Numbered from the stretch's first letter, positions 45,684-56,770 are shown. The stretch is 64,000 bases of DNA from Martelella endophytica (GCF_000960975.1 NZ_CP010803.1:3565818-3629817), one strand, 5' to 3'. Notes: generated from the letters alone by a model not told the origin. Made by a program: numbers and translations.

Positions 45684-47138
45684 TCAGGCGTTCAGTGCAC
45701 GCCCATAAGCATCGAGCACACTTTCCTTCATCATTTCCGACAGCGTCGGATGCGGGAAGATCGTGTGCATCAGCTCTTCCTCGGTGGTCTCGAGGTTCAT
45801 GGCCACGACAAAACCCTCGATCAGCTCGGTGACTTCAGCGCCGACCATATGGGCGCCGAGCAGCTCGCCCGTCTTCTTGTCGAAGACGGTCTTGACCATG
45901 CCCTGGTCCTCACCGAGTGCAACGGCCTTGCCGTTGGCAACGAAGTTGAAGCGGCCGACGCGCACGTCATAGCCGACTTCCTTGGCCTTGGCCTCGGTGA
46001 GACCGACGGAAGCGACCTGCGGGTTGCAGTAGGTGCAGCCCGGAACCTTGCGCTTGTCGAGCGGATGGACGCCCTTCTGGCCGGCCAGTTTTTCGACGCA
46101 GATGACGGCCTCATGCTCCGCCTTGTGGGCTAGCATCGGTGGGCCGGCGACGTCGCCAATCGCATAGATGCCCTCGACATTGGTCTTGCAGTAGTCGTCA
46201 ATGACGATGCAGCCGCGATCCGTCTTGATGCCGAGCTTTTCAAGGCCGATGTTTTCGATGTTGCCCTGGACGCCGACGGCCGAAATCATCCGGTCGGCGG
46301 TGATCTTCTCGACCTTGCCGTCCTTGGTCTCGACATGGGCCGTGATCGAGTCGCTGCCCTTCTCGACCTTGGCAACCTTGGCTTCAAGCATGATCTTGAT
46401 GCCGCGCTTCTCAAGCCGCTTCTGGGCGAAGGTGGCGATCTCGGTATCCTCGACCGGCATCACCTGCTTCATCACCTCGACCACCGTCACCTCGACACCG
46501 AGCGAACGGTAGAACGAAGCGAATTCGATACCGATGGCGCCGGAGCCCATGACCATCAGCGACTTCGGCAGCTTGGCCGGCTTCAGAGCATCGAAATAGG
46601 TCCAGATCAGCTTGCCGTCCGGCTCGATGCCAGGCAGAGCGCGCGGACGGGCGCCGGTGGCGACGATGATGTGCTTGGCCGTGTAGGTGCCGGCGCCGAG
46701 CGCGTTCTTGGGCTTCGGACCCTGCGGCTCGACGATCTTCTTCTTCGTCTCGGAAACGGAAACCTCGCCGGGCTTCGTGAGCGTGGCTTCGCCCCAGATC
46801 ACGTCGACCTTGTTCTTCTTCATCAGGAAGGCAACGCCGGAATTCATCCGCTCGGCAATGCCGCGCGAACGCTTGACGATGGCCTCCAGATCAGCCTTGA
46901 CCTGACCTTCGATGACCAGCCCGTATTCCTTGGCATGATTGGTGTTGTCCAGCACTTCTGCGGAGCGCAGCAGCGCCTTGGTCGGGATGCAGCCCCAGTT
47001 GGAGCAGATGCCGGCGAGGTGTTCGCGCTCGACGACGGCGGTCTTCAGACCAAGCTGGGCAGCGCGGATGGCGGCGATATAACCGCCGGGACCGGCGCCG
47101 ATGACGAGGACATCATAGTTCTGAGACACGGGGCTCAT
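45684..47138 (-). CDS. lpdA: Dihydrolipoamide dehydrogenase (E3)
   Basis: A 484-residue flavoprotein disulfide reductase that reoxidises dihydrolipoamide in 2-oxoacid dehydrogenase complexes. Seen are the FAD-binding 'DVLVIGAGPGGYIAAIRAAQLG', the redox-active GICSNWGCIPTKAL, the NAD-binding 'MGSGAIGIEFASFY', 'YAIGDVAGPPMLAHKAEHE' and the C-terminal 'HTIFPHPTLSEMMKE' with the catalytic histidine. No lipoyl domain is fused. It belongs to the pdhABC region, so it is probably the PDH-specific E3. Confidence 0.96.
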   Translation of the reverse strand: MSPVSQNYDVLVIGAGPGGYIAAIRAAQLGLKTAVVEREHLAGICSNWGCIPTKALLRSAEVLDNTNHAKEYGLVIEGQVKADLEAIVKRSRGIAERMNSGVAFLMKKNKVDVIWGEATLTKPGEVSVSETKKKIVEPQGPKPKNALGAGTYTAKHIIVATGARPRALPGIEPDGKLIWTYFDALKPAKLPKSLMVMGSGAIGIEFASFYRSLGVEVTVVEVMKQVMPVEDTEIATFAQKRLEKRGIKIMLEAKVAKVEKGSDSITAHVETKDGKVEKITADRMISAVGVQGNIENIGLEKLGIKTDRGCIVIDDYCKTNVEGIYAIGDVAGPPMLAHKAEHEAVICVEKLAGQKGVHPLDKRKVPGCTYCNPQVASVGLTEAKAKEVGYDVRVGRFNFVANGKAVALGEDQGMVKTVFDKKTGELLGAHMVGAEVTELIEGFVVAMNLETTEEELMHTIFPHPTLSEMMKESVLDAYGRALNA

Positions 47139-47193
47139 CTCCTTTACGGGGAGCCGGGCGAAACCGCCCGGCCCGCTTGGGGGATGCCGGACC

Positions 47194-47430
47194 TCAGGTC
47201 ATCAGCATCCCGTAGATTTCATCCTTCAGAACCATCCGGCGCTTGCGCATATCTTCCATATGCAGGTCGTCCGTCGGCTCGATTTTCGCCTCCGCGCGAT
47301 GGATCGCGCGGTTTATCTCGTGATAGTCGTCGAAGAGCTTCGCAAAATGCGCATCCTCGACTTTCAGCCTGTGCATCTTCTCGGCAAATTCCGGGAATTC
47401 ATCGGCCAGTTCGTGCGGCGTGTTTGACAT
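47194..47430 (-). CDS. YdcH family (DUF465) small protein
   Basis: A 78-residue coiled-coil protein of the DUF465/YdcH family: 'HELADEFPEFAEKMH.LK..D.HFA.L..(D)Y.EINR.IHR.E....P.(D)D...E.(M)(R)K.R..LKDEI...L'. The function is unknown. The ATG at 47430 was chosen because of the strong GGAGGAAA ribosome-binding site; the frame upstream to 47463 lacks similarity. It lies between lpdA and the SGNH hydrolase in the pdh cluster. A GC-rich stem-loop at 47153-47172 follows it. Confidence 0.88.
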   Translation of the reverse strand: MSNTPHELADEFPEFAEKMHRLKVEDAHFAKLFDDYHEINRAIHRAEAKIEPTDDLHMEDMRKRRMVLKDEIYGMLMT

Positions 47431-47516
47431 TGGATATTTCCTCCACGTTGAGTTCATATCCAAAGCTAGCCGCCGGCCGTGATCACTCCTTGATTCCTGT
47501 CAAATGCACATCAAAA

Positions 47517-48155
47517 CTAGAGCCCGAGCATCATCCGGACCATCGGCTCAACGCCGCGTCCGATCGCCCGGGTATTTTCGGCGTCGAGATGCACGCCATC
47601 CGCCGGGCTCGCCTTTGAAACAGAGGCGGCATCGAAAAAGCCGCAGCCGAATTCGTCGGCGAGCTCGCTGTAGAAGGTCGACAGCATCTGCGACTGCTCG
47701 ACGATGCCCTTCAGGAAGCCCATGCCCGTGTCGTTGGCTGTCGGCACGGCGTGCGGCGGCGCAACGACAAGGATCTCCGGGACCTGATGGTCGAACGGAT
47801 AAGGATGCGAACGTATGATCTCGATCAGCCGTTTCAAGCCGTTGCGGCTCGAAAACGCGCCGCCACCGGTCCATGGCTTCAGATCGTTGGTGCCGAGCAT
47901 GATGATGACGAGGTCGATCGGCGTATGGCTCGCAAGGATCGTCGGCAGAAGCCTGGCGCCGTTGCGGTCCGCTGCCGCGGTGTGATCATCATAGGCCGTG
48001 GTGCGGCCGCCAAGCGCCTCGGGGAGAACGTAAACGCCCTCCCCCAGAGCCTTTTGCAGCACCATCGGCCAACGGTCCTCGTGGGCATGCCGGTTCTGTC
48101 CGATCGGGTCATGCCCGAAGGTCAGACTGTCGCCATAGCAAAGAACCGTCTTCAT
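47517..48155 (-). CDS. SGNH/GDSL-type hydrolase (arylesterase-like)
   Basis: A 212-residue hydrolase with the four SGNH blocks: GDSLTFG with the catalytic serine at residue 10, 'GGRTT' with the oxyanion glycine, 'LGTNDLK' with the asparagine, and 'DGVHLDAEN' with the catalytic Asp-His pair. There is no signal peptide. The arrangement resembles arylesterase/acyl-CoA-thioesterase-like members such as the Mycobacterium/Agrobacterium acyltransferase EstA group. It is read in the pdh cluster, 18 bases downstream of pdhC; a role in that pathway is not established. Confidence 0.88.
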   Translation of the reverse strand: MKTVLCYGDSLTFGHDPIGQNRHAHEDRWPMVLQKALGEGVYVLPEALGGRTTAYDDHTAAADRNGARLLPTILASHTPIDLVIIMLGTNDLKPWTGGGAFSSRNGLKRLIEIIRSHPYPFDHQVPEILVVAPPHAVPTANDTGMGFLKGIVEQSQMLSTFYSELADEFGCGFFDAASVSKASPADGVHLDAENTRAIGRGVEPMVRMMLGL

Positions 48156-48172
48156 GGCCGTTCACTCCGTGA

Positions 48173-49552
48173 TCAGACGAGCATCGACATCGGGCTTTCG
48201 ATATAGCCCTTGAACGCGGCCAGAACTTCGGCAGCCAGCGCACCGTCCACGCAGCGGTGGTCGGTCGAAAGCGTCACCGACATGACCGTCGCGATCGTCA
48301 GTTCGTCGTTCTTGACCACCGGTCGCTTCTCGCCCGCGCCAACGGCGAGGATCGAGGCGTGCGGCGGGTTCACGACGGCGGCGAAGTCCTTGACGCCCAT
48401 CATGCCCATGTTGGAAACAGCCGTCGTTCCGCCCTGATATTCGGCGGGCTTCAGCTTCTTTTCCTTGGCGCGCTTGCCCAAGTCCTTCATCTCGTTGGAG
48501 ATGACGGAGAGCGGCTTTTCCTCGGCCTTGCGGATGATCGGGGTGATCAGACCGCCCGGGATCGAGACGGCAACGCCGACATCGACATGCTTGTGCACGA
48601 CCATGTTGCTTTCCGTCCAGGAGACGTTAGCGGTCGGGACATCGCGGAGCGCAAGCGCCATGGCCTTGATGACCATGTCGTTGACCGAGAGCTTGTAGAC
48701 CGGCTTATCGTCCTTGACCGGCGCAGCCTTGTTGAGCTGGCTGCGGAGTGCCAGAAGCGCGTCGAGCTCGCAGTCCACCGTCACATAGAAGTGCGGGATG
48801 GTCTGCTTGGATTCGACCAGACGCTTGGCGATCGTCTTGCGCATGCCGTCATGCGGCACAAGCTCGTAGGAGCCTTCCTCGAACAGCTTCAGCACGGCAT
48901 CGTCGGATGCGGGCTTGGCGATCGGGGCGACATCCTCGGCCTTGGCGGCTTCCGGCTTGGCAGCGGGTGCAGCCTTGCCGACGCCCTCGCTCTGAGCCTT
49001 CTCGATATCGCGCTTGACGATGCGGCCATGCGGGCCGGAACCGGAAAGCGCCGTCAGGTCGAGACCGGCTTCCTTGGCGAGACGACGGGCGAGCGGCGAG
49101 GCGAAGATGCGCTCGCCATCGGCCTTCGGAACGGCCGGAGCCTTCGGTTCCGGAACCGGCGTATCGGAAGACGGAATGCCGCCCTTGGCGACTTTGTCGC
49201 CGGTGCTTTCGGAAGCGGGCTTTTCGGCCTTGGGCTCTTCCTTCGGGGCTTCGGACGTGGAAGGTGCGTCGCCGCCTTCGGCCGCCTTGGCGGCCTCGGC
49301 TGCATCCTCGCCTTCCTCGGCAAGGATCGCGATCAGGGCATTGACCGCAACACCTTCCGTGCCGGCGGGCACGACGATCTTGGCAACGGTGCCTTCATCG
49401 ACGGCTTCGACTTCCATCGTCGCCTTGTCGGTTTCGATCTCGGCAATCACGTCGCCGGCCGAAATGCTGTCGCCTTCCTTGACCAGCCACTTGGAAAGAT
49501 TGCCCTCTTCCATGGTCGGCGAAAGCGCCGGCATCGTAATCTTGATGGGCAT
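48173..49552 (-). CDS. pdhC: Pyruvate dehydrogenase E2, dihydrolipoamide acetyltransferase
   Basis: A 459-residue E2. The N-terminal lipoyl domain has the modified lysine in '[17 protein letters not shown]'; a long Ala/Pro/Glu-rich linker, the peripheral-subunit-binding domain '[32 protein letters not shown]' and the catalytic acetyltransferase domain ('[14 protein letters not shown]', '[16 protein letters not shown]' with the catalytic histidine) follow. It transfers acetyl from E1 to CoA. It lies 13 bases after pdhB. Confidence 0.97.
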   Translation of the reverse strand: MPIKITMPALSPTMEEGNLSKWLVKEGDSISAGDVIAEIETDKATMEVEAVDEGTVAKIVVPAGTEGVAVNALIAILAEEGEDAAEAAKAAEGGDAPSTSEAPKEEPKAEKPASESTGDKVAKGGIPSSDTPVPEPKAPAVPKADGERIFASPLARRLAKEAGLDLTALSGSGPHGRIVKRDIEKAQSEGVGKAAPAAKPEAAKAEDVAPIAKPASDDAVLKLFEEGSYELVPHDGMRKTIAKRLVESKQTIPHFYVTVDCELDALLALRSQLNKAAPVKDDKPVYKLSVNDMVIKAMALALRDVPTANVSWTESNMVVHKHVDVGVAVSIPGGLITPIIRKAEEKPLSVISNEMKDLGKRAKEKKLKPAEYQGGTTAVSNMGMMGVKDFAAVVNPPHASILAVGAGEKRPVVKNDELTIATVMSVTLSTDHRCVDGALAAEVLAAFKGYIESPMSMLV

Positions 49553-49564
49553 CTATCGGCTCCC

Positions 49565-50950
<1,386 letters not shown>

Positions 50951-50966
50951 GTTATCCCTCCCCGTC

Positions 50967-51989
50967 TTAGCGCAGGATATCGGTGTAGAGCTCGGAAACA
51001 TCCGGCTCCGGATCGGTCTGGGCGAAGTCGGCGGCATCGGAGATGATGGTGCGGACATCCTTGTCGACGGCCTTCAGCTCATCCTCGGTCGCCCACTTCC
51101 TGTCCAGAAGCCGCTGCCGGACCTGCTCGATCGGGTCATGCTCGGAGCGCATCTTCTGCACTTCGTCCTTGCTGCGATACTTCGCCGGATCGGACATCGA
51201 GTGACCGCGATAGCGATAGGTCTGCATATCGAGGATGATCGGTCCCTTGCCGGAACGGGCATAGCTCTCGGCCTCTTCGGCGGCGGCCATCACGGCGCGC
51301 ACATCCATGCCGTCGACCTGGATGCCCGGAATGCCAAACGAGGCGCCGCGCTTGGAGAAGTCGGTTTCGGCGGACGAGCGCGACACCGAGGTGCCCATGG
51401 CATAACGGTTGTTCTCGATCACGAACACGACCGGCAGTTTCCAGAGCTGGGCCATGTTGTAGGTCTCGTAAACCTGGCCCTGGTTGGAAGCACCGTCTCC
51501 GTAATAGACGACGGAAACCTTGTCATCGCCGCGATACTGGTTGGCGAAGGCGAGGCCGGCGCCGAGCGGCACCTGCGCGCCGACGATACCGTGACCGCCG
51601 TAGAACGCCTTCTCCTTGGAGAACATGTGCATCGAGCCGCCCTTGCCCTTGGAATAACCGGACTGGCGACCGGTGAGCTCGGCCATGACACCGCGGGCTT
51701 CCATGCCGGTGGCAAGCATGTGGCCGTGGTCACGATAGCTGGTGATGATCTGGTCACCATCCTTCAGTGCCATCTGCATGCCGACAACGACAGCTTCCTG
51801 GCCGATGTAAAGGTGACAGAAACCGCCGATGAAGCCCATGCCATAAAGCTGGCCGGCTTTCTCTTCGAAACGGCGAATCATCAGCATTTCGCGGAGCGCA
51901 TGCATTTCCTGATCGCGATCGAACTCGACGATCCGGCTGTTATCTTCTTTTTTTGGGGTTTTCCGTGAAGCGGACGCTTGCGACGCCAT
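50967..51989 (-). CDS. pdhA: Pyruvate dehydrogenase E1 component subunit alpha
   Basis: A 340-residue thiamine-diphosphate enzyme subunit. The cofactor motif is '[31 protein letters not shown]', and the phosphorylation-loop region '[20 protein letters not shown]' is conserved. The start was set at the ATG at 51989, with AAGGAGG eight bases upstream. It is the first gene of the pdhABC unit; the region upstream holds a perfect TATAAT and an FNR/FixK-like box. Confidence 0.97.
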   Translation of the reverse strand: MASQASASRKTPKKEDNSRIVEFDRDQEMHALREMLMIRRFEEKAGQLYGMGFIGGFCHLYIGQEAVVVGMQMALKDGDQIITSYRDHGHMLATGMEARGVMAELTGRQSGYSKGKGGSMHMFSKEKAFYGGHGIVGAQVPLGAGLAFANQYRGDDKVSVVYYGDGASNQGQVYETYNMAQLWKLPVVFVIENNRYAMGTSVSRSSAETDFSKRGASFGIPGIQVDGMDVRAVMAAAEEAESYARSGKGPIILDMQTYRYRGHSMSDPAKYRSKDEVQKMRSEHDPIEQVRQRLLDRKWATEDELKAVDKDVRTIISDAADFAQTDPEPDVSELYTDILR

Positions 51990-52085
51990 CAAGGCCTCCT
52001 TTTGAAGGAAAGACGTGGAATTGGCAGTCACAATAGGCAGTTTTGTGCGGCACGGCAATGCTAGATTTACCGCAATTCAATGTTA

Positions 52086-52108
52086 ATTATAGTATTGATA
52101 TATATCAC
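52086..52108 (-). promoter_or_regulatory. Putative pdhA promoter with an FNR/FixK-type box
   Basis: On the plus strand TTGATATATATCAC (52095-52108) differs at one position from the TTGAT-N4-ATCAA site of FNR/FixK regulators. Three bases further downstream in the pdhA direction is a perfect -10 TATAAT (52091 to 52086, minus strand). The surrounding 100 bases are strongly AT-rich. I found no good -35 hexamer. Confidence 0.6.
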
Positions 52109-52138
52109 GAAAATTGCAGTTAACGTGATTTCGGTTTA

Positions 52139-52456
52139 TTAGAGGTTTCTGTCAAAAATAACGATTTCGTCGGGCTTCAGGAGGTTCAGCGCATAACGCG
52201 CCCGCTCATCCAGCGCATCCTTCATCAGCGAGCCGTCGGACAGTCGCTTGACGCGCTGCTCCAGCGCCTCGCGCTCGGCCACCAGCTTGTCGAGACGACG
52301 CTGGTTCAGCTCCTTGTGAGCCTCGAAACGCTTCGCAGCATTCAGGCCATAATCGCCGTGAATCGAATGATAGACAAAATAGCTGAGAAAGCACGCCGCG
52401 ATAGCGGGAACGACCAGACGGCCGTAGATTCTCGATTTATGATGGCGGGTCCACAT
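52139..52456 (-). CDS. FtsB/DivIC-type septum formation initiator
   Basis: A 105-residue single-pass membrane protein with one transmembrane helix (about residues 14-34: VPAIAACFLSYFVYHSI) followed by a coiled coil (about 50-85) and a short C-terminal 'ARYALNLLKPDEIVIF', the FtsB/DivIC layout for divisome assembly. The ATG at 52456 was used; the TTG at 52480 is an alternative, and neither has a strong ribosome-binding site. It lies between the DAHP synthase gene and pdhA on the same strand, as in many alphaproteobacteria. Confidence 0.85.
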   Translation of the reverse strand: MWTRHHKSRIYGRLVVPAIAACFLSYFVYHSIHGDYGLNAAKRFEAHKELNQRRLDKLVAEREALEQRVKRLSDGSLMKDALDERARYALNLLKPDEIVIFDRNL

Positions 52457-52585
52457 GGAGCGATCCGGAAAGCAACGCAATACACTTTCCCGACACTAGC
52501 GGGCGAACCTTAACCAAGGCTAAATCACGCTGCGACAAGCCTGTGAAACAGCGATGAAATTGCTATTTCTTGCATTAAAAGCATT

Positions 52586-52621
52586 GCGGGATCGGCCGTC
52601 ATTCTGGACGACCGATCCCGC
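52586..52621 (-). terminator. Hairpin after the DAHP synthase gene
   Basis: GCGGGATCGG-CGTC... pairs with GACG-CCGATCCCGC over about 14 bp with a small loop. On the minus strand it follows the stop codon by about 20 bases; the T-run is short. Confidence 0.65.
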
Positions 52622-52641
52622 CTCATCTTCCGGAACAAAGA

Positions 52642-54021
52642 TCAGCCGTTGATGGCGAGCTTCTTTTCCTCGTACGCCGTCTTCATCCGCTCGGCGAGCA
52701 GGAAGGCAAGTTCGAGCGCCTGATCGGCGTTGAGCCGCGGGTCGCAATGCGTGTGGTAACGGTCGTGCAGGTCCTCGCCGGTCAGCGCCCAGGCGCCGCC
52801 GGTGCACTCGGTCACGTCCTTGCCGGTCATCTCGATATGGATGCCGCCGGGATAGCTGCCCTCTGCGCGGTGGATCTGGAAGAAGCTCTCGACCTCCGAC
52901 AGGATCCGTTCGAACGGCCTTGTCTTGTAGGAATTGAGCGTGATCGTGTTGCCATGCATCGGATCGCAGGACCAGACCACCTTCTTGCCCTCGCGCTCGA
53001 CGGCACGGATCAGGCGCGGCAGGTGATCGGCGACCTTGTCGTGGCCGAAACGGCAGATCAGCGTCAGACGGCCGGCCTCGTTTTCCGGATTCAGCGCGTC
53101 GATCAGGCGTAGCAGATCGTCTTCGGCCAGCGACGGGCCGCATTTGAGACCGAGCGGGTTCTTGATGCCGCGGGCGTATTCGATATGGGCGTGATCGGCC
53201 TGGCGGGTGCGGTCGCCGATCCAGATCATGTGGCCCGACGTCGCATACCAGTCGCCGGAGGTCGAATCGACGCGGGTCAGCGCCTCCTCATAGCCAAGCA
53301 GCAGCGCCTCGTGGCTGGTGAAGAAATCGGTCTCCGACAGCGCATGATTGTTTTCCGCGCGAATGCCGATCGCGCGCATGAAAGACATCGTCTCCGACAG
53401 CCGGTCTGCGAGCGCCTGATAGCGTTCGCCCTGCGGGCTGTCCTTGACGAAACCGAGCATCCACTGATGCACATTCTCGAGGTTGGCATATCCGCCCATC
53501 GCGAAAGCGCGCAGAAGGTTCAGCGTCGCGGCCGACTGGCGGTAGGCCATCAGCTGGCGCTGCGGATCGGGAATGCGGGCTTCCTCGGTGAAATCGATGC
53601 CGTTGATGATGTCGCCGCGATAGCTCGGCAGCGTCACACCGTCGATCGTCTCGTTCGGGTTGGAGCGCGGCTTGGCGAACTGGCCGGCAATGCGGCCGAC
53701 CTTGACCACCGGCTGCTGGGCGCCGAAGGTCAGCACCACCGCCATCTGCAGGAAGGCGCGGAAGAAATCGCGAATGGTGTCGGCGCCGTGCTCGGCAAAG
53801 CTTTCGGCGCAGTCCCCGCCCTGAAGCAGGAAGCCGCGGCCCTCGGCCACCTCGCCCAGCGCCCGCTTCAGGCGACGCGCCTCGCCGGCAAACACCAGCG
53901 GCGGATAGGTTGCGAGTGCGGCCTCGGCTTCGGCGAGCTTCGCCTGATCCGGATAGTCCGGGACCTGAAGGATGGGCTTCTTGCGCCAGCTTCCGGGGGT
54001 CCAGTTTTTCGCGCTATTCAT
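52642..54021 (-). CDS. aroG: 3-deoxy-7-phosphoheptulonate synthase, class II
   Basis: A 459-residue plant/Mycobacterium-type (class II) DAHP synthase, the first enzyme of the shikimate pathway. The start 'W.PGSWR..P..Q.P.YPD', '[15 protein letters not shown]', '[16 protein letters not shown]', '[13 protein letters not shown]', '[16 protein letters not shown]', '[24 protein letters not shown]' and '[10 protein letters not shown]' are typical, with the metal ligands of the barrel (Cys, His, Glu, Asp). Naming varies (aroG, aroF, aroA-II). Upstream are 155 bases without a gene before the LysR stop. Confidence 0.95.
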   Translation of the reverse strand: MNSAKNWTPGSWRKKPILQVPDYPDQAKLAEAEAALATYPPLVFAGEARRLKRALGEVAEGRGFLLQGGDCAESFAEHGADTIRDFFRAFLQMAVVLTFGAQQPVVKVGRIAGQFAKPRSNPNETIDGVTLPSYRGDIINGIDFTEEARIPDPQRQLMAYRQSAATLNLLRAFAMGGYANLENVHQWMLGFVKDSPQGERYQALADRLSETMSFMRAIGIRAENNHALSETDFFTSHEALLLGYEEALTRVDSTSGDWYATSGHMIWIGDRTRQADHAHIEYARGIKNPLGLKCGPSLAEDDLLRLIDALNPENEAGRLTLICRFGHDKVADHLPRLIRAVEREGKKVVWSCDPMHGNTITLNSYKTRPFERILSEVESFFQIHRAEGSYPGGIHIEMTGKDVTECTGGAWALTGEDLHDRYHTHCDPRLNADQALELAFLLAERMKTAYEEKKLAING

Positions 54022-54176
54022 CTGTCGTCACCTGTCCGGGAAACGCTGTCTTCACCACTTGGTTGAGGCAAACGCTCCAGCTTTTTGTTTTTTCATGCCC
54101 TTCCACGATCACAGACCGGGAATGGGCCAAAGCGCCCGGTTTTCGGCCGGCCCGCTTTACTCCCTTGTGCGCGCGC

Positions 54177-55082
54177 TTATAGACGTTTCTGGCTTTTTTG
54201 TATAGCCGCGAAGGCGGTGACGGGTGCAATGCCGCAAAGCCGCTGTTCGTGCTGCTTCAGCAGGGCCGCGATGCGATCCATCACCGTGCGAACCTCGCTC
54301 CGGTGGCGCTCGTCATCATGAGCAACGATGAAGACCGGATGCGTAACCTCGCCGATCACCCCGCCCTCCCGCTTCAGCCGCGGATCGGCATCGCCAAGAT
54401 AGACCGGCAGGATGCCGCGTCCGGCGCCGTTGGCGATTAGCGATGGCATGAGTTCGCGATCGCTGGTCCAGGTGAAGATGCCGGCCTCATGATGCTCGAA
54501 GACGTATCGGTCGGCGGCCGTCCGCGCCATCTCCGTGCCGAGCGAAATCCACGGCAGGTCGTCACCGGGCGCGCTGGCTGCGGCACGGTAAATCGTATAG
54601 GCAAGCCGCCCGGCGGGGCGGACGGCGAGATTGCCACTCTTCGGCCGCTCGAACATCAGCGCGATATCCGTGCCCCTGCGGGAAAGCCCGGCGGGTTCTT
54701 CCAGCATGCTGCAGCAAAGTCGGTAGGGGTCTGAGACATCCCGCAAATGTCCGGCGTTTTCGGCGACGAAGGGGGCGAGCCAGCGTTCCGCAGCGGTCGT
54801 GACGATCGGCAGGGCGAAGGCATTTCCGTGCCATTCGGAAATACCATTGGCCACCGCCTGCATTGCCTTGACCCGCTCGAACAGGATCTCGCCATCATGG
54901 GCAAGCTGATAGCCCCTGTGGGAGCGCAGGAACAGCGTGCGCCCGAGCGTGCGTTCCAGCGCCAGCATGCGCCGGCCGATCGTCGGCGGGGAAATGCCGG
55001 TGCGCTGTGCGGCGCCCGCAAGCCCGCCGGTCTCCGCCACCACGTAAAAGAGCTGCAGGTCGTCCCAGCTTGCCTCGGCCAT
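54177..55082 (-). CDS. LysR family transcriptional regulator
   Basis: A 301-residue LysR-type regulator. The helix-turn-helix is 'DLQLFYVVAETGGLAGAAQRTGISPPTIGRRMLALERTLGRTLFLRSHRGYQLAHDG' over residues 8-64. The effector-binding domain follows, less conserved. The ATG at 55082 was preferred to the upstream frame to 55100. It is divergent from a small ORF at 55230-55385, and the 147-base intergenic region holds a perfect 9+9 palindrome, the usual setting for a LysR operator. The effector is unknown. Confidence 0.9.
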   Translation of the reverse strand: MAEASWDDLQLFYVVAETGGLAGAAQRTGISPPTIGRRMLALERTLGRTLFLRSHRGYQLAHDGEILFERVKAMQAVANGISEWHGNAFALPIVTTAAERWLAPFVAENAGHLRDVSDPYRLCCSMLEEPAGLSRRGTDIALMFERPKSGNLAVRPAGRLAYTIYRAAASAPGDDLPWISLGTEMARTAADRYVFEHHEAGIFTWTSDRELMPSLIANGAGRGILPVYLGDADPRLKREGGVIGEVTHPVFIVAHDDERHRSEVRTVMDRIAALLKQHEQRLCGIAPVTAFAAIQKSQKRL

Positions 55083-55144
55083 CGGCGTTCTCCGTATCAA
55101 ACCCCGATTTTATACCGGCAAAGCAACCGCACAAGAAGCGTTCA

Positions 55145-55168
55145 CGGATGAAAGAGGCGTTTCATCCG
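55145..55168. promoter_or_regulatory. Perfect palindrome in the LysR/small-ORF intergenic region
   Basis: CGGATGAAA (55145-55153), six bases GAGGCG, TTTCATCCG (55160-55168). It lies between the divergent start codons, 63 bases from the LysR ATG and 62 bases from the ATG of the small ORF. It does not match the T-N11-A spacing exactly. Confidence 0.55.
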
Positions 55169-55229
55169 CGCGTCTACAGACAGGTTTCCCCCGCGCCTAA
55201 CTTCCGGTCACGAAACCTGGAGAAAGACC

Positions 55230-55385
55230 ATGCTTGACTGGATCACCCTGACCATCGTCGCCCGGCAGAACCGGCACCCGCGCCATCCCCTTGCAGATCC
55301 GCTGGAGGCGGAGGAGTGGCGCGGCCACCAATGGGCCGCAAACCTCTTCACCCGCCTTCTCAAGGGAAAGCGGAAAGGTGACTAG
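55230..55385 (+). CDS. Small hypothetical protein (51 residues)
   Basis: A short ORF encoding 51 residues, starting MLDWITLTIVARQN and ending in the basic tail LLKGKRKGD. The ribosome-binding site GGAGAAAGACC is well spaced before the ATG. The sequence is amphipathic with several W, H and R residues; there is no recognisable domain, and no signal peptide. It is divergent from the LysR regulator and its stop overlaps the end of gor. The good ribosome-binding site and operator-like palindrome support it being real, but I recognise no family. Confidence 0.5.
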   Translation: MLDWITLTIVARQNRHPRHPLADPLEAEEWRGHQWAANLFTRLLKGKRKGD

Positions 55386-56770
55386 ACCCGCTCGCCGTTC
55401 TTCACCCGATAGCTCGGCTGGTACATGGTCACCAGTTCCTCCGACGCTGTGGGGTGAACGGCCATGGTGCGATCGAAATCATCCTTCGTGCATCCGCCCT
55501 TCAGCGCGATACCCAGGAGCTGGGCCATTTCGCCGGCATCATGGCCGAGGATATGGGCGCCGACCACCTTGCGGTCGGCCGCATTGACGATCAGCTTCAT
55601 CACCGTGCGCTCGTCGCGACCGGAAAGGGTCGCCTTCATCGGCCGGAACTTCGCGAGGTAAACCTCGAGCTCTTCATAGCGTTCGGCCGCGACATCCTCC
55701 GGCAGGCCAACCGTGCCGATTTCCGGCTGGGAGAACACAGCCGTCGCGATCAGGTCATGATCCGGCTTCGTCGGATTGTTCTTGTACTCGGTCTCGATGA
55801 AGCACATAGCCTCGTGGATCGCGACCGGGGTGAGCTGGACCCGGTCGGTGACATCGCCAAGTGCCCAGATGTAATCGACATTGGTGCGCGAGTAGTCGTC
55901 GACGACGATCGCGCCCTTCGCATCCAGCTCGACGCCAACCGATTCGAGACCGAGGCCCTTTGTGTTGGGTAGCCGCCCGAGCGCCATCATCACCTTGTCG
56001 ACATTGAAGACGTCACCGTTGTGGGTCACCGCCTTCAGCCGGCCATCCGCTGCCTCGGCAACGTCAACGATCGTATCGCGGCAGACGACGCGGATACCCT
56101 TCTTTTCCATGGCTTCACGCAGGTTGGTGCGCATGTCCATGTCGAAGCCGCGGAGAATCTCCTCGCCGCGATAGATCAGCGTGGTCTCGACCCCGAGACC
56201 GGCAAAGATGTTGGCGAACTCGACGGCGATGTAGCCGCCGCCGGTGATCGCGATCGACTTCGGCAGTTCTTCCAGATGGAAGGCCTCGTTGGAGGAGATG
56301 CAGAGCTCGGATCCCGGCATTTCCGGGTGCGGATTGGGACGCCCGCCGACCGCGATCAGGATCTTCTCGGCTGTCACCTCCCGACCGGAGGAAAGCAGGC
56401 GCACGCGATGTTCGCCGGCAAGTTCGGCCCGGGTTTCCAGAATTTCCGCGCCGTTGTTCTCCAGGCCCTTGCGATAGAGCCCTTCGAGACGGGCAATCTC
56501 CTTGTCCTTGGCGGCGATCAGCGCCGGCCAGGAGAAGCTGCTTTCGCCAACCGTCCAGCCATAGCCTGCCGCGTCCTCGAAGTGTTCGGGATACTGCGAA
56601 GCATAGACGAAGAGCTTCTTCGGCACGCAACCGCGAATGACGCAGGTGCCGCCGAAGCGGTATTCCTCGGCGATAGCGACCTTTTTGCCCATGCTTGCGG
56701 CCAGGCGCGCGGCGCGCACACCGCCGGATCCGCCGCCGATCACGAAGAGGTCGTAGTCATACTGGGTCAT
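55382..56770 (-). CDS. gor: Glutathione-disulfide reductase
   Basis: A 462-residue flavoprotein that regenerates glutathione from its disulfide with NADPH. The FAD motif is 'DLFVIGGGSGGVRAARLAASMG', the redox pair lies in GGTCVIRGCVPKKL, the NAD(P)-binding fold is 'ITGGGYIAVEFANIFAGLGVETTLIYRGEEILRGFD', and the C-terminal end 'VHPTASEELVT' carries the catalytic histidine. The arginine-rich NADP-binding positions and 'CVPKKL' support glutathione over lipoamide. It lies between eno and the small ORF, convergent with the latter. Confidence 0.94.
   Translation of the reverse strand: MTQYDYDLFVIGGGSGGVRAARLAASMGKKVAIAEEYRFGGTCVIRGCVPKKLFVYASQYPEHFEDAAGYGWTVGESSFSWPALIAAKDKEIARLEGLYRKGLENNGAEILETRAELAGEHRVRLLSSGREVTAEKILIAVGGRPNPHPEMPGSELCISSNEAFHLEELPKSIAITGGGYIAVEFANIFAGLGVETTLIYRGEEILRGFDMDMRTNLREAMEKKGIRVVCRDTIVDVAEAADGRLKAVTHNGDVFNVDKVMMALGRLPNTKGLGLESVGVELDAKGAIVVDDYSRTNVDYIWALGDVTDRVQLTPVAIHEAMCFIETEYKNNPTKPDHDLIATAVFSQPEIGTVGLPEDVAAERYEELEVYLAKFRPMKATLSGRDERTVMKLIVNAADRKVVGAHILGHDAGEMAQLLGIALKGGCTKDDFDRTMAVHPTASEELVTMYQPSYRVKNGERV

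Noticed and set aside
54110..54150. Hairpin ACCGGG...CCCGGT with TTTT as a terminator
   Set aside because: It points to the plus strand, where no gene ends; on the minus strand (LysR) there is no T-run.
54014..54229. 71-codon frame upstream of the DAHP synthase gene as a leader or small gene
   Set aside because: Its end overlaps the synthase start and its start overlaps the LysR end; no aromatic-codon run typical of a leader and no similarity.
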